Shown: one piece after another, positions 44,874 to 51,920 of the stretch
How positions within the stretch are numbered: position 1 is the first letter of the stretch
Layout of the letters: each line of letters begins with the position of its first letter
Assembly: GCA_000696115.1 (NCBI GenBank)
Contig: JJOH01000097.1
Span: forward strand, 1-64,000
Direction of reading: 5' to 3'
DNA: 64,000 nt
Origin: Streptomyces olindensis
GTDB lineage: Bacteria > Actinomycetota > Actinomycetes > Streptomycetales > Streptomycetaceae
Program-made: the position numbers and the translations under genes
The notes under the pieces: generated by a model
The model's database searches: none
Told to the model about the DNA's origin: nothing
The model's input: only the letters and a program-made list of their open reading frames with translations

Positions 44874-45108
44874 CGTGAGCACCACCGACACCGACGACGG
44901 CACGGTCCTGCTCAACGAACGCACCGGCCGGTACTGGCAGTTGAACAACACCGGAGCCCATGTGCTGCGCCGGCTGCTCGGCGGACAGGAGCCCGCCGGC
45001 ATCGCCGCCGACCTCGCGAACCGGTACGGCATCGCCCCCGAGCAGGCCGAACGCGATGTGGCCGCCGTGATCGAGCGGCTGCGCGGCTCGGAACTGGTGA
45101 TCTCATGA
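44857..45108 (+). CDS. PqqD-like RiPP recognition element (lasso B1)
   Basis: An 83-aa stand-alone RRE. TVLLNERTGRYWQLNNTGA followed by VLRRLLGG and a helical C-terminus (AERDVAAVIERLRG) is the winged-helix PqqD pattern. It binds the precursor leader (YxxPxL) and presents it to the protease and cyclase. The GTG at 44857 lies inside the cyclase gene and the stop overlaps the next gene by ATGA, so all three enzymes are translationally coupled. Confidence 0.93.
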   Translation: MRLHPDVSTTDTDDGTVLLNERTGRYWQLNNTGAHVLRRLLGGQEPAGIAADLANRYGIAPEQAERDVAAVIERLRGSELVIS

Positions 45109-45536
45109 GCATGTCCGTCGCGCTGGCCGAACGGCGCCGCCTCCCCCCGCACCGCCGCGTGCTGCCCCTGCTGGTCGTCGGTGCCGCCCGGCTGCTGGCC
45201 AGGGCCAAACCCGCCCGGCTGCGCACCGTCCTGGAGTTCGCCCGCCGCGGCGCGGCACCGGCCACGGCCGCCCAGGCGCTCCGGGCCCGCGAGGAGGTCG
45301 TGTCCGTCAGCCTGCGCTGCGCCGGGCAGGGCTGCCTGCAACGCTCCATCGCCACCGCCCTGCTCTGCCGGGTGCGCGGCGTCTGGCCCACCTGGTGCAC
45401 CGGAGTGCGCACCCACCCGTTCGCCGCCCACGCCTGGGTCGAGGCCGAGGACCAGCTCGTCGGCGAGGGACACCCCAAGGGGCACTTCAAGACACTGATG
45501 TCCATCCCGCCGGTGCCGGACGAACGGAACCGGTGA
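45105..45536 (+). CDS. Lasso leader peptidase (transglutaminase-like, B2)
   Basis: A 143-aa protein matching the C-terminal protease half of McjB. The Cys-His-Asp triad is visible: Cys77 in GQGCLQRSIATALLC, His109 in AAHAWVE and Asp116 in EDQLVGE. It cleaves the leader after Thr-Leu, two residues past the conserved Thr, freeing Gly1 for cyclisation. With B1 it forms the split B protein usual in actinobacteria. No transporter, isopeptidase or regulator follows. Confidence 0.93.
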   Translation: MSMSVALAERRRLPPHRRVLPLLVVGAARLLARAKPARLRTVLEFARRGAAPATAAQALRAREEVVSVSLRCAGQGCLQRSIATALLCRVRGVWPTWCTGVRTHPFAAHAWVEAEDQLVGEGHPKGHFKTLMSIPPVPDERNR

Positions 45537-45615
45537 CCGATCCAGGCAGCACGGGGCAGGACAGGGCAGGGCGGGGTGAACCGACACCTCCCTCCTGCCG
45601 CTAGCCTTGCCGCCC

Positions 45616-46158
45616 GTGACCACCACTCTCATCTGGATCGCCGTGGCCCTGGTCGCGGTCGGGCTCTATCTGAGCTGGACCGCCGGCCGCCTCGACCGCC
45701 TCCACGCCCGGATCGACGCCACCCGGGCCGCCCTGGACGCGCAGTTGCTGCGCCGGGCCTCGGTGGCGCAGGAACTGGCGACGTCGGGGGTACTGGATCC
45801 GGCCGCCTCGATCGTGCTGTACGAGGCCGCGCACGCCGCCCGGCAGGCGGAAGAGGAGCAGCGGGAGGTCGCCGAGAGCGAACTGAGCCAGGCGCTGCGG
45901 GCCGTCTTCGGGGAGGCGCAGCAGGTGGAGGCGGTGCGCGAGGCGCCCGGGGGTGAGGAGGCCGCCGAGGAACTCGCGCAGGCGGTGCGGCGCGTCCCCA
46001 TGGCCCGTCGCTTCCACAACGACGCCGTACGAGCCGCGCGTGCCCTGCGCCGCCACCGCAAGGTCCGCTGGTTCCGCCTGGCGGGCCACGCCCCGTTCCC
46101 GATGGCCTTCGAGATGGACGACGAGCCACCGGAGGCCCTCGCGGCCCGGGCCGCCTGA
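45616..46158 (+). CDS. LemA-like single-pass membrane protein
   Basis: A 180-aa protein. It has one N-terminal helix (TLIWIAVALVAVGLYLSWTAG) and then a long helical region (RLDRLHARIDATRAALDAQLLRRASVAQEL). Near the C-terminus are ARRFHNDAVRAARALRRHR and FPMAFEMDDEPP. These resemble LemA proteins (ARRxxND...FP). In mycobacteria the equivalent position between pimA and pdxS holds a membrane protein with a Nudix domain, absent here (recall, moderate certainty). The start is GTG 45616; a TTG three codons earlier (45607) is possible. CTAGCCTT close upstream suggests a leaderless start. Confidence 0.75.
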   Translation: MTTTLIWIAVALVAVGLYLSWTAGRLDRLHARIDATRAALDAQLLRRASVAQELATSGVLDPAASIVLYEAAHAARQAEEEQREVAESELSQALRAVFGEAQQVEAVREAPGGEEAAEELAQAVRRVPMARRFHNDAVRAARALRRHRKVRWFRLAGHAPFPMAFEMDDEPPEALAARAA

Positions 46159-46297
46159 ACCCCCGTTCACGCGCCGTTACCCGGCCGTCTGCCGAAAAAG
46201 GATCCACAGCGTTCCCATTGGCCCTTGCTGTGGCCTGGTCCCCTCGCGTTTCCTCGGTGCTGCAGAAAACCCTCTTTACCCACCAGCGAGGTCATCC

Positions 46298-47203
46298 GTG
46301 TCCATCTCCGAGAACCAGGCCCCCGAGACCGGCACCGCCCGCGTGAAGCGCGGCATGGCCGAGCAGCTCAAGGGCGGCGTCATCATGGACGTCGTCACGC
46401 CGGAGCAGGCGAAGATCGCCGAGGACGCGGGCGCCGTCGCCGTCATGGCCCTCGAGCGGGTCCCGGCCGACATCCGCAAGGACGGCGGCGTGGCCCGCAT
46501 GTCCGACCCGGACATGATCGAGGGCATCATCGAGGCCGTCTCCATCCCGGTCATGGCCAAGTCCCGCATCGGCCACTTCGTCGAGGCCCAGGTGCTGCAG
46601 TCCCTCGGCGTCGACTACATAGACGAGTCCGAGGTCCTCACCCCGGCCGACGAGGTCAACCACTCCGACAAGTGGGCCTTCACCACGCCGTTCGTCTGCG
46701 GGGCCACCAACCTGGGCGAGGCCCTGCGCCGCATCGCCGAGGGCGCCGCGATGATCCGCTCCAAGGGCGAGGCCGGCACCGGCAACGTCGTCGAGGCCGT
46801 CCGCCACCTGCGCCAGATCAAGAACGAGATCGCCAAGCTCCGCGGCTTCGACAACCACGAGCTGTACGCCGCCGCCAAGGAGCTGCGCGCCCCGTACGAG
46901 CTGGTCAAGGAGGTCGCCGAACTCGGCAAGCTCCCCGTGGTGCTGTTCTCCGCCGGCGGCGTGGCCACCCCGGCCGACGCCGCGCTGATGCGCCAGCTCG
47001 GCGCCGAGGGCGTCTTCGTCGGCTCCGGCATCTTCAAGTCCGGCGACCCGGCCAAGCGCGCCGCCGCCATCGTCAAGGCCACCACCTTCTACGACGACCC
47101 GAAGATCATCGCGGACGCGTCCCGCAACCTCGGCGAGGCCATGGTCGGCATCAACTGCGACACCCTCCCCGAGGCCGAGCGCTACGCCAACCGCGGCTGG
47201 TAA
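46298..47203 (+). CDS. pdxS: Pyridoxal 5'-phosphate synthase lyase subunit
   Basis: A 301-aa (beta/alpha)8 barrel with GGVIMDVVTPEQAKIAEDAG, Schiff-base region VMAKSRIGHFVEAQVL (Lys88), FVCGATNLGEALRRI and GGVATPADAALMRQLG. With ammonia from PdxT it condenses ribose 5-phosphate and glyceraldehyde 3-phosphate to PLP. The GTG at 46298 has GAGG upstream. pdxT begins 13 bases after it. Confidence 0.97.
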   Translation: MSISENQAPETGTARVKRGMAEQLKGGVIMDVVTPEQAKIAEDAGAVAVMALERVPADIRKDGGVARMSDPDMIEGIIEAVSIPVMAKSRIGHFVEAQVLQSLGVDYIDESEVLTPADEVNHSDKWAFTTPFVCGATNLGEALRRIAEGAAMIRSKGEAGTGNVVEAVRHLRQIKNEIAKLRGFDNHELYAAAKELRAPYELVKEVAELGKLPVVLFSAGGVATPADAALMRQLGAEGVFVGSGIFKSGDPAKRAAAIVKATTFYDDPKIIADASRNLGEAMVGINCDTLPEAERYANRGW

Positions 47204-47216
47204 GGCACAGGAACCC

Positions 47217-47825
47217 ATGAGCGACACCCCCGTCATAGGCGTCCTGGCCCTCCAGGGCGACGTACGGGAGCACCTCGTCGCCCTGGCCGCGGCCGACGCC
47301 GTGGCCAGGCCGGTGCGGCGCCCCGAGGAACTCGCCGAGGTGGACGGCCTCGTCCTCCCCGGCGGCGAGTCCACCACCATCTCCAAGCTGGCCATCCTGT
47401 TCGGCGTGATGGAGCCCCTCCGCGCGCGCGTGCGGGACGGCATGCCCGTCTACGGCACCTGCGCCGGCATGATCATGCTCGCGGACAAGATCCTGGACCC
47501 GCGCTCGGGCCAGGAGACCGTCGGCGGCATCGACATGATCGTCCGCCGCAACGCCTTCGGACGGCAGAACGAGTCCTTCGAGGCGGCCGTCGCCGTCAAG
47601 GGCGTCGAGGGCGACCCCGTGGAGGGCGTCTTCATCCGCGCCCCCTGGGTCGAGTCCGTCGGCGCCGGGGCCGAGGTGCTCGCCGAGCACGACGGCCACA
47701 TCGTCGCGGTGCGCCAGGGCAACGCGCTGGCCACGTCGTTCCACCCGGAACTGACCGGTGACCACCGCGTGCACGCCCTGTTCGTCGACATGGTGCGGGC
47801 GAACCGGACAGCCGAGTCCTTGTAG
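47217..47825 (+). CDS. pdxT: Pyridoxal 5'-phosphate synthase glutaminase subunit
   Basis: A 202-aa class I glutamine amidotransferase. It has GVLALQGDVREHL, LPGGESTTI, nucleophile Cys82 in VYGTCAGMIML and the catalytic His/Glu in TSFHPELTGD. It supplies ammonia to PdxS through the PdxS12-PdxT12 complex. Co-transcribed with pdxS, and probably with yebC 48 bases downstream. Confidence 0.97.
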   Translation: MSDTPVIGVLALQGDVREHLVALAAADAVARPVRRPEELAEVDGLVLPGGESTTISKLAILFGVMEPLRARVRDGMPVYGTCAGMIMLADKILDPRSGQETVGGIDMIVRRNAFGRQNESFEAAVAVKGVEGDPVEGVFIRAPWVESVGAGAEVLAEHDGHIVAVRQGNALATSFHPELTGDHRVHALFVDMVRANRTAESL

Positions 47826-47873
47826 GATTCCTGCGTTCGTTGCTGAGATGGGTTACGCGAAGGAGACAGGCAG

Positions 47874-48626
47874 ATGTCCGGCCACTCTAAATGGGCCACG
47901 ACGAAGCACAAGAAGGCCGTCATCGATGCCAAGCGCGGCAAGCTCTTCGCGAAGCTGATCAAGAACATCGAGGTGGCGGCCCGGATGGGCGGCGCCGACC
48001 CCGAGGGCAACCCGACGCTCTACGACGCCATCCAGAAGGCCAAGAAGTCGTCGGTCCCCAACAAGAACATCGACTCCGCGGTCAAGCGCGGCGCGGGCCT
48101 GGAGGCCGGCGGCGCCGACTACGAGACGATCATGTACGAGGGCTACGGCCCGAACGGTGTCGCGGTGCTCATCGAGTGTCTCACCGACAACCGCAACCGC
48201 GCCGCCTCCGAGGTCCGCGTCGCCATGACCCGCAACGGCGGCTCCATGGCCGACCCGGGCTCGGTGTCGTACCTGTTCAACCGCAAGGGCGTCGTGATCG
48301 TCCCCAAGGGCGAGCTGACCGAGGACGACGTCCTCGGCGCCGTCCTGGACGCCGGCGCCGAGGAGGTCAACGACCTCGGCGAGACCTTCGAGGTCATCAG
48401 CGAGGCCACCGACCTGGTCGCGGTCCGCACCGCCCTCCAGGACGCCGGCATCGACTACGACTCCGCCGACGCCAACTTCGTCCCGACCATGCAGGTCGAG
48501 CTGGACGAGGAGGGCGCCAAGAAGATCTTCAAGCTGATCGACGCGCTCGAGGACAGCGACGACGTGCAGAACGTCTTCGCCAACTTCGACGTCAGCGACG
48601 AGGTCATGGAGAAGGTCGACGCGTAA
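47874..48626 (+). CDS. yebC: YebC/PmpR-family protein
   Basis: A 250-aa protein of typical length, opening MSGHSKWATTKHKKAVIDAKRG with KNIEVAARMGGADPEGNPTL and GPNGVAVLIECLTDNRNR. The family was annotated as transcriptional regulators; recent work in bacteria and mitochondria links it to translation through difficult motifs such as polyproline. GAAGGAG lies upstream of the ATG at 47874. Confidence 0.95.
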   Translation: MSGHSKWATTKHKKAVIDAKRGKLFAKLIKNIEVAARMGGADPEGNPTLYDAIQKAKKSSVPNKNIDSAVKRGAGLEAGGADYETIMYEGYGPNGVAVLIECLTDNRNRAASEVRVAMTRNGGSMADPGSVSYLFNRKGVVIVPKGELTEDDVLGAVLDAGAEEVNDLGETFEVISEATDLVAVRTALQDAGIDYDSADANFVPTMQVELDEEGAKKIFKLIDALEDSDDVQNVFANFDVSDEVMEKVDA

Positions 48627-48651
48627 CGCTGCCGCGAATGCCGCGATTTGG

Positions 48652-48683
48652 GCGGGCCGGGGGACAGACGTCTTCCGGCCCGC
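48652..48683 (+). terminator. Terminator after yebC
   Basis: A 9-bp stem (48652-48660 with 48675-48683) around a 14-base loop. It separates the pdxST-yebC unit from ruvCAB. Confidence 0.6.
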
Positions 48684-48824
48684 TGTCGTTGTCGGTGGCA
48701 GCGGATAGCCTGGCGTAGTCAAAGATCACCGTCCACGGCCGCGACCACCAGTTGAGGAACCACGACGGTGCTCAGCCAGTTCCGCGAGAGCGGCGGCGGT
48801 TCAGCCGCAAAAAGGGGAGGGCGC

Positions 48825-49364
48825 GTGCGCGTACTGGGGGTGGACCCGGGGCTGACCCGGTGCGGTGTCGGCGTGGTCGAGGGCGTCGCGGGACGGCCGC
48901 TCACCATGGTCGGCGTCGGCGTCGTCCGGACGCCCGCCGACGCCGACCTCGGCCACCGCCTCGTCGCCATCGAGCAGGGCATCGAGCAGTGGCTGGACCA
49001 GCACCGGCCGGAGTTCGTCGCCGTCGAGCGCGTCTTCAGCCAGCACAACGTCCGTACGGTGATGGGCACCGCCCAGGCCAGCGCCGTCGCCATGCTCTGC
49101 GCGGCCCGCCGCGGCATCCCCGTCGCCCTGCACACCCCCAGCGAGGTCAAGGCCGCCGTCACCGGCAGCGGCCGGGCCGACAAGGCACAGGTGGGCGCGA
49201 TGGTGACCCGGCTGCTCCGGCTCGACGCACCGCCCAGGCCCGCCGACGCGGCCGACGCCCTCGCCCTCGCCATCTGCCACATCTGGCGCGCCCCCGCGCA
49301 GAACCGACTCCAGCAGGCCGTCGCCCTGCACACCGCCACAGCACCGAAAGGCCGTACGGCATGA
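48825..49364 (+). CDS. ruvC: Holliday junction resolvase
   Basis: A 179-aa RNase H-fold nuclease. The acidic residues are visible: Asp7 in GVDPGLTRCG, Glu in FVAVERVFSQHN and the paired Asp in PADAADALALAICH. It cuts Holliday junctions symmetrically as a dimer on RuvAB-bound DNA. GGGGAGGG just upstream sets the GTG at 48825 despite a longer open frame. The stop overlaps ruvA by ATGA. Confidence 0.96.
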   Translation: MRVLGVDPGLTRCGVGVVEGVAGRPLTMVGVGVVRTPADADLGHRLVAIEQGIEQWLDQHRPEFVAVERVFSQHNVRTVMGTAQASAVAMLCAARRGIPVALHTPSEVKAAVTGSGRADKAQVGAMVTRLLRLDAPPRPADAADALALAICHIWRAPAQNRLQQAVALHTATAPKGRTA

Positions 49365-49966
49365 TCGCCTTCGTCAGCGGCACAGTGGCCGCACTCGCTC
49401 CGGACGCCGCGGTCGTCGAGGTCGGCGGCGTCGGCATGGCCGTCCAGTGCACGCCGAACACGCTGTCCACGCTCCGCCTGGGCCGACCCGCCAAGCTGCA
49501 CACGTCCCTGGTCGTCCGCGAGGACTCCCTCACCCTGTACGGCTTCGCCGACGACGACGAGCGGCAGGTCTTCGAGCTGCTCCAGACCGCGAGCGGCGTG
49601 GGCCCGAGACTCGCCCAGGCGATGCTCGCCGTGCACACCCCTGACGCCCTGCGCCGGGCCGTCGCCACCGGCGACGAGAAGGCCCTCACGGCCGTCCCCG
49701 GCATCGGCAAGAAGGGCGCCCAGAAACTGCTGCTGGAGCTGAAGGACCGCCTCGGCGCACCCGTCGGCGCCCCGGCCGTCGGTGCGCCCGTCAGCACCGG
49801 CTGGCGGGACCAGCTGCACGCCGCCCTCATCGGCCTCGGATACGCGACCCGGGAGGCCGACGAGGCGGTGTCCGCCGTGGCCCCGCAGGCCGAGGCCGCC
49901 GAGGGCACACCCCAGGTGGGTCAGCTGCTGAAGGCGGCCCTGCAGACCCTGAACCGCGCCCGATAG
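49361..49966 (+). CDS. ruvA: Holliday junction branch-migration protein RuvA
   Basis: A 201-aa protein with the N-terminal OB fold (MIAFVSGTVAALAPDAAVVEVGG), tandem helix-hairpin-helix motifs (LLQTASGVGPRLAQAML, LTAVPGIGKKGAQKLLLEL) and the C-terminal RuvB-binding domain after an Ala/Pro/Gly linker. It binds the junction as a tetramer and recruits RuvB. ATGA overlap with ruvC. Confidence 0.96.
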   Translation: MIAFVSGTVAALAPDAAVVEVGGVGMAVQCTPNTLSTLRLGRPAKLHTSLVVREDSLTLYGFADDDERQVFELLQTASGVGPRLAQAMLAVHTPDALRRAVATGDEKALTAVPGIGKKGAQKLLLELKDRLGAPVGAPAVGAPVSTGWRDQLHAALIGLGYATREADEAVSAVAPQAEAAEGTPQVGQLLKAALQTLNRAR

Positions 49967-50009
49967 TCCGCACCGAGACAGTCCGCACCGAGATCCCGAG
50001 GCACACTCC

Positions 50010-51104
50010 ATGAACTGGGACGACACGACCGACGCCGATGCCGCCGAGCGGCTCGGCGGGCCCGCCGAGGAGCGGCTGGTGGACTCCGTCGCCGACCGTG
50101 ACGACCAGGCCGTCGAGGCCGCCCTGCGCCCCAAGGACCTGGACGAGTTCATCGGCCAGGAGAAGGTCCGCGAACAGCTCGACCTCGTGCTGCGGGCGGC
50201 ACGCGCGCGGGGCGCGACCGCCGACCACGTGCTGCTCTCCGGCGCCCCCGGCCTCGGCAAGACCACCCTGTCGATGATCATCGCGGCCGAGATGGGCGCC
50301 CCCATCCGCATCACGTCCGGCCCCGCCATCCAGCACGCCGGCGACCTCGCCGCGATCCTCTCCTCCCTCCAGGAGGGCGAAGTCCTCTTCCTCGACGAGA
50401 TCCACCGCATGTCCCGGCCCGCCGAGGAGATGCTGTACATGGCGATGGAGGACTTCCGCGTCGACGTCATCGTCGGCAAGGGCCCCGGCGCCACCGCCAT
50501 CCCGCTGGAGCTGCCCCCCTTCACCCTGGTCGGCGCCACCACCCGCGCGGGCCTGCTGCCGCCCCCGCTGCGCGACCGCTTCGGCTTCACCGCGCACATG
50601 GAGTTCTACGAACCGGCCGAACTGGAGCGGGTCATCCACCGCTCGGCGAACCTCCTGGAGGTCGAGATCGAGCCGGACGGCGCCGCCGAGATCGCCGGCC
50701 GCTCCCGCGGCACGCCCCGCATCGCCAACCGCCTGCTGCGCCGCGTCCGGGACTACGCCCAGGTCAAGGCCGACGGACTGATCACCAAGGACATCGCGGC
50801 GGCCGCCCTCGCCGTCTACGAGGTGGACGCGCGCGGCCTCGACCGCCTCGACCGGGGCGTCCTGGAAGCCCTGCTCAAGCTGTTCGGCGGCGGCCCCGTC
50901 GGCCTCTCCACGCTCGCGGTCGCGGTGGGGGAGGAGCGCGAGACCGTCGAGGAGGTCGCCGAGCCCTTCCTCGTCCGGGAGGGACTGCTGGCCCGCACCC
51001 CGCGCGGCCGGGTCGCCACCCCCGCCGCATGGGCACATCTCGGCCTCACCCCGCCCCGCTCCCAGACCGCAGGAAACGGACAACAGGACCTGTTCGGGGC
51101 GTGA
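50010..51104 (+). CDS. ruvB: Holliday junction branch-migration ATPase RuvB
   Basis: A 364-aa AAA+ motor with Walker A GAPGLGKTTL, Walker B VLFLDEIHR, sensor region LVGATTRAGLLPPPLRDRFG and the C-terminal winged helix (VEEVAEPFLVREGLLARTPRGR). It forms hexamers that drive branch migration with RuvA. The acidic N-terminus (DDTTDADAAERLGG) is typical of Streptomyces. ATG at 50010, 43 bases after ruvA. Confidence 0.97.
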   Translation: MNWDDTTDADAAERLGGPAEERLVDSVADRDDQAVEAALRPKDLDEFIGQEKVREQLDLVLRAARARGATADHVLLSGAPGLGKTTLSMIIAAEMGAPIRITSGPAIQHAGDLAAILSSLQEGEVLFLDEIHRMSRPAEEMLYMAMEDFRVDVIVGKGPGATAIPLELPPFTLVGATTRAGLLPPPLRDRFGFTAHMEFYEPAELERVIHRSANLLEVEIEPDGAAEIAGRSRGTPRIANRLLRRVRDYAQVKADGLITKDIAAAALAVYEVDARGLDRLDRGVLEALLKLFGGGPVGLSTLAVAVGEERETVEEVAEPFLVREGLLARTPRGRVATPAAWAHLGLTPPRSQTAGNGQQDLFGA

Positions 51105-51289
51105 CGGCGCAGTCACCGCTCCACGACGGCGAGGACAGTGGCCGGAGCAGGAACCCCGGTGCCATGCTGAGCGTTGTTCCATGCGCGCGGACTCGCTTAG
51201 ACTCCGCCGATGCCGCCTTTGTCGGCGGCGTACACACCCCCAACCATCTGGCCGCTCACAGCGCGGTCGTGTGAAGGAAGTACCGACCC

Positions 51290-51787
51290 GTGAGTCTCCT
51301 GACCCTCCTCCCGTTCATCGTGCTCATCGGGGCCATGTTCCTGATGACCCGGTCGGCCAAGAAGAAGCAGCAGCAGGCCGTGGAGATGCGGAACCAAATG
51401 CAGCCCGGCAGCGGTGTCCGCACCATCGGGGGCATGTACGCCACGGTGAAGGAGGTGAACGAGGACACCGTCCTCGTCGACGCCGGCCCCGGCGTCGAGC
51501 TCCTCTTCGCCAAGAACGCCATCGGTGCCGTCCTCACCGACGACGAGTACAACCGCATCGTCCACGGCATCGAGCACGACCTGAAGTCCGACACCGACAT
51601 CGTCCCGGACGACGCCTCCTCCCTCACCGAGACCGGCGACTCCGCCGCCGACGCCCCCGCCGACGACAAGGCCGTCGACCTCGGCAAGAAGGACACGGCC
51701 GACGAACCGGCCGACGAGGCCCCGGCCGGCGAGGCGAAGACGGACGCGGAGCCGAAGAAGACCGACGGCGACTCCGAGGCGAAGTAG
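51290..51787 (+). CDS. yajC: Sec translocase accessory subunit YajC
   Basis: A 165-aa protein. It has an N-terminal membrane helix (LLTLLPFIVLIGAMFLMT), a basic patch (RSAKKKQQQ) and the YajC core (VRTIGGMYATVKEVNEDTVLVDAGPGVEL). A long acidic Asp/Ala/Glu/Lys tail follows, so the protein exceeds enterobacterial YajC (110 aa). It associates with SecDF-SecYEG. The GTG at 51290 follows GAAGGAAG. Confidence 0.92.
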   Translation: MSLLTLLPFIVLIGAMFLMTRSAKKKQQQAVEMRNQMQPGSGVRTIGGMYATVKEVNEDTVLVDAGPGVELLFAKNAIGAVLTDDEYNRIVHGIEHDLKSDTDIVPDDASSLTETGDSAADAPADDKAVDLGKKDTADEPADEAPAGEAKTDAEPKKTDGDSEAK

Positions 51788-51789
51788 TC

Positions 51790-51832
51790 GTGTCCCGGGG
51801 TGCGCGGGCCCGTCCCGCGCGCCCCGGGACAC
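51790..51832 (+). terminator. Strong hairpin between yajC and secD
   Basis: A 19-bp stem with one G-T pair (51790-51808 with 51814-51832) and a CCCGT loop. It may terminate or attenuate transcription, or stabilise the yajC end of a longer mRNA. Confidence 0.75.
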
Positions 51833-51920
51833 GCCATAGCTCGCACGGAATCCCGACACCATGTCATGGCCGCCCGTCCGCCGATCCGGAGCGAGGCGGC
51901 CCGAGAGGGAGTACGAGAAG

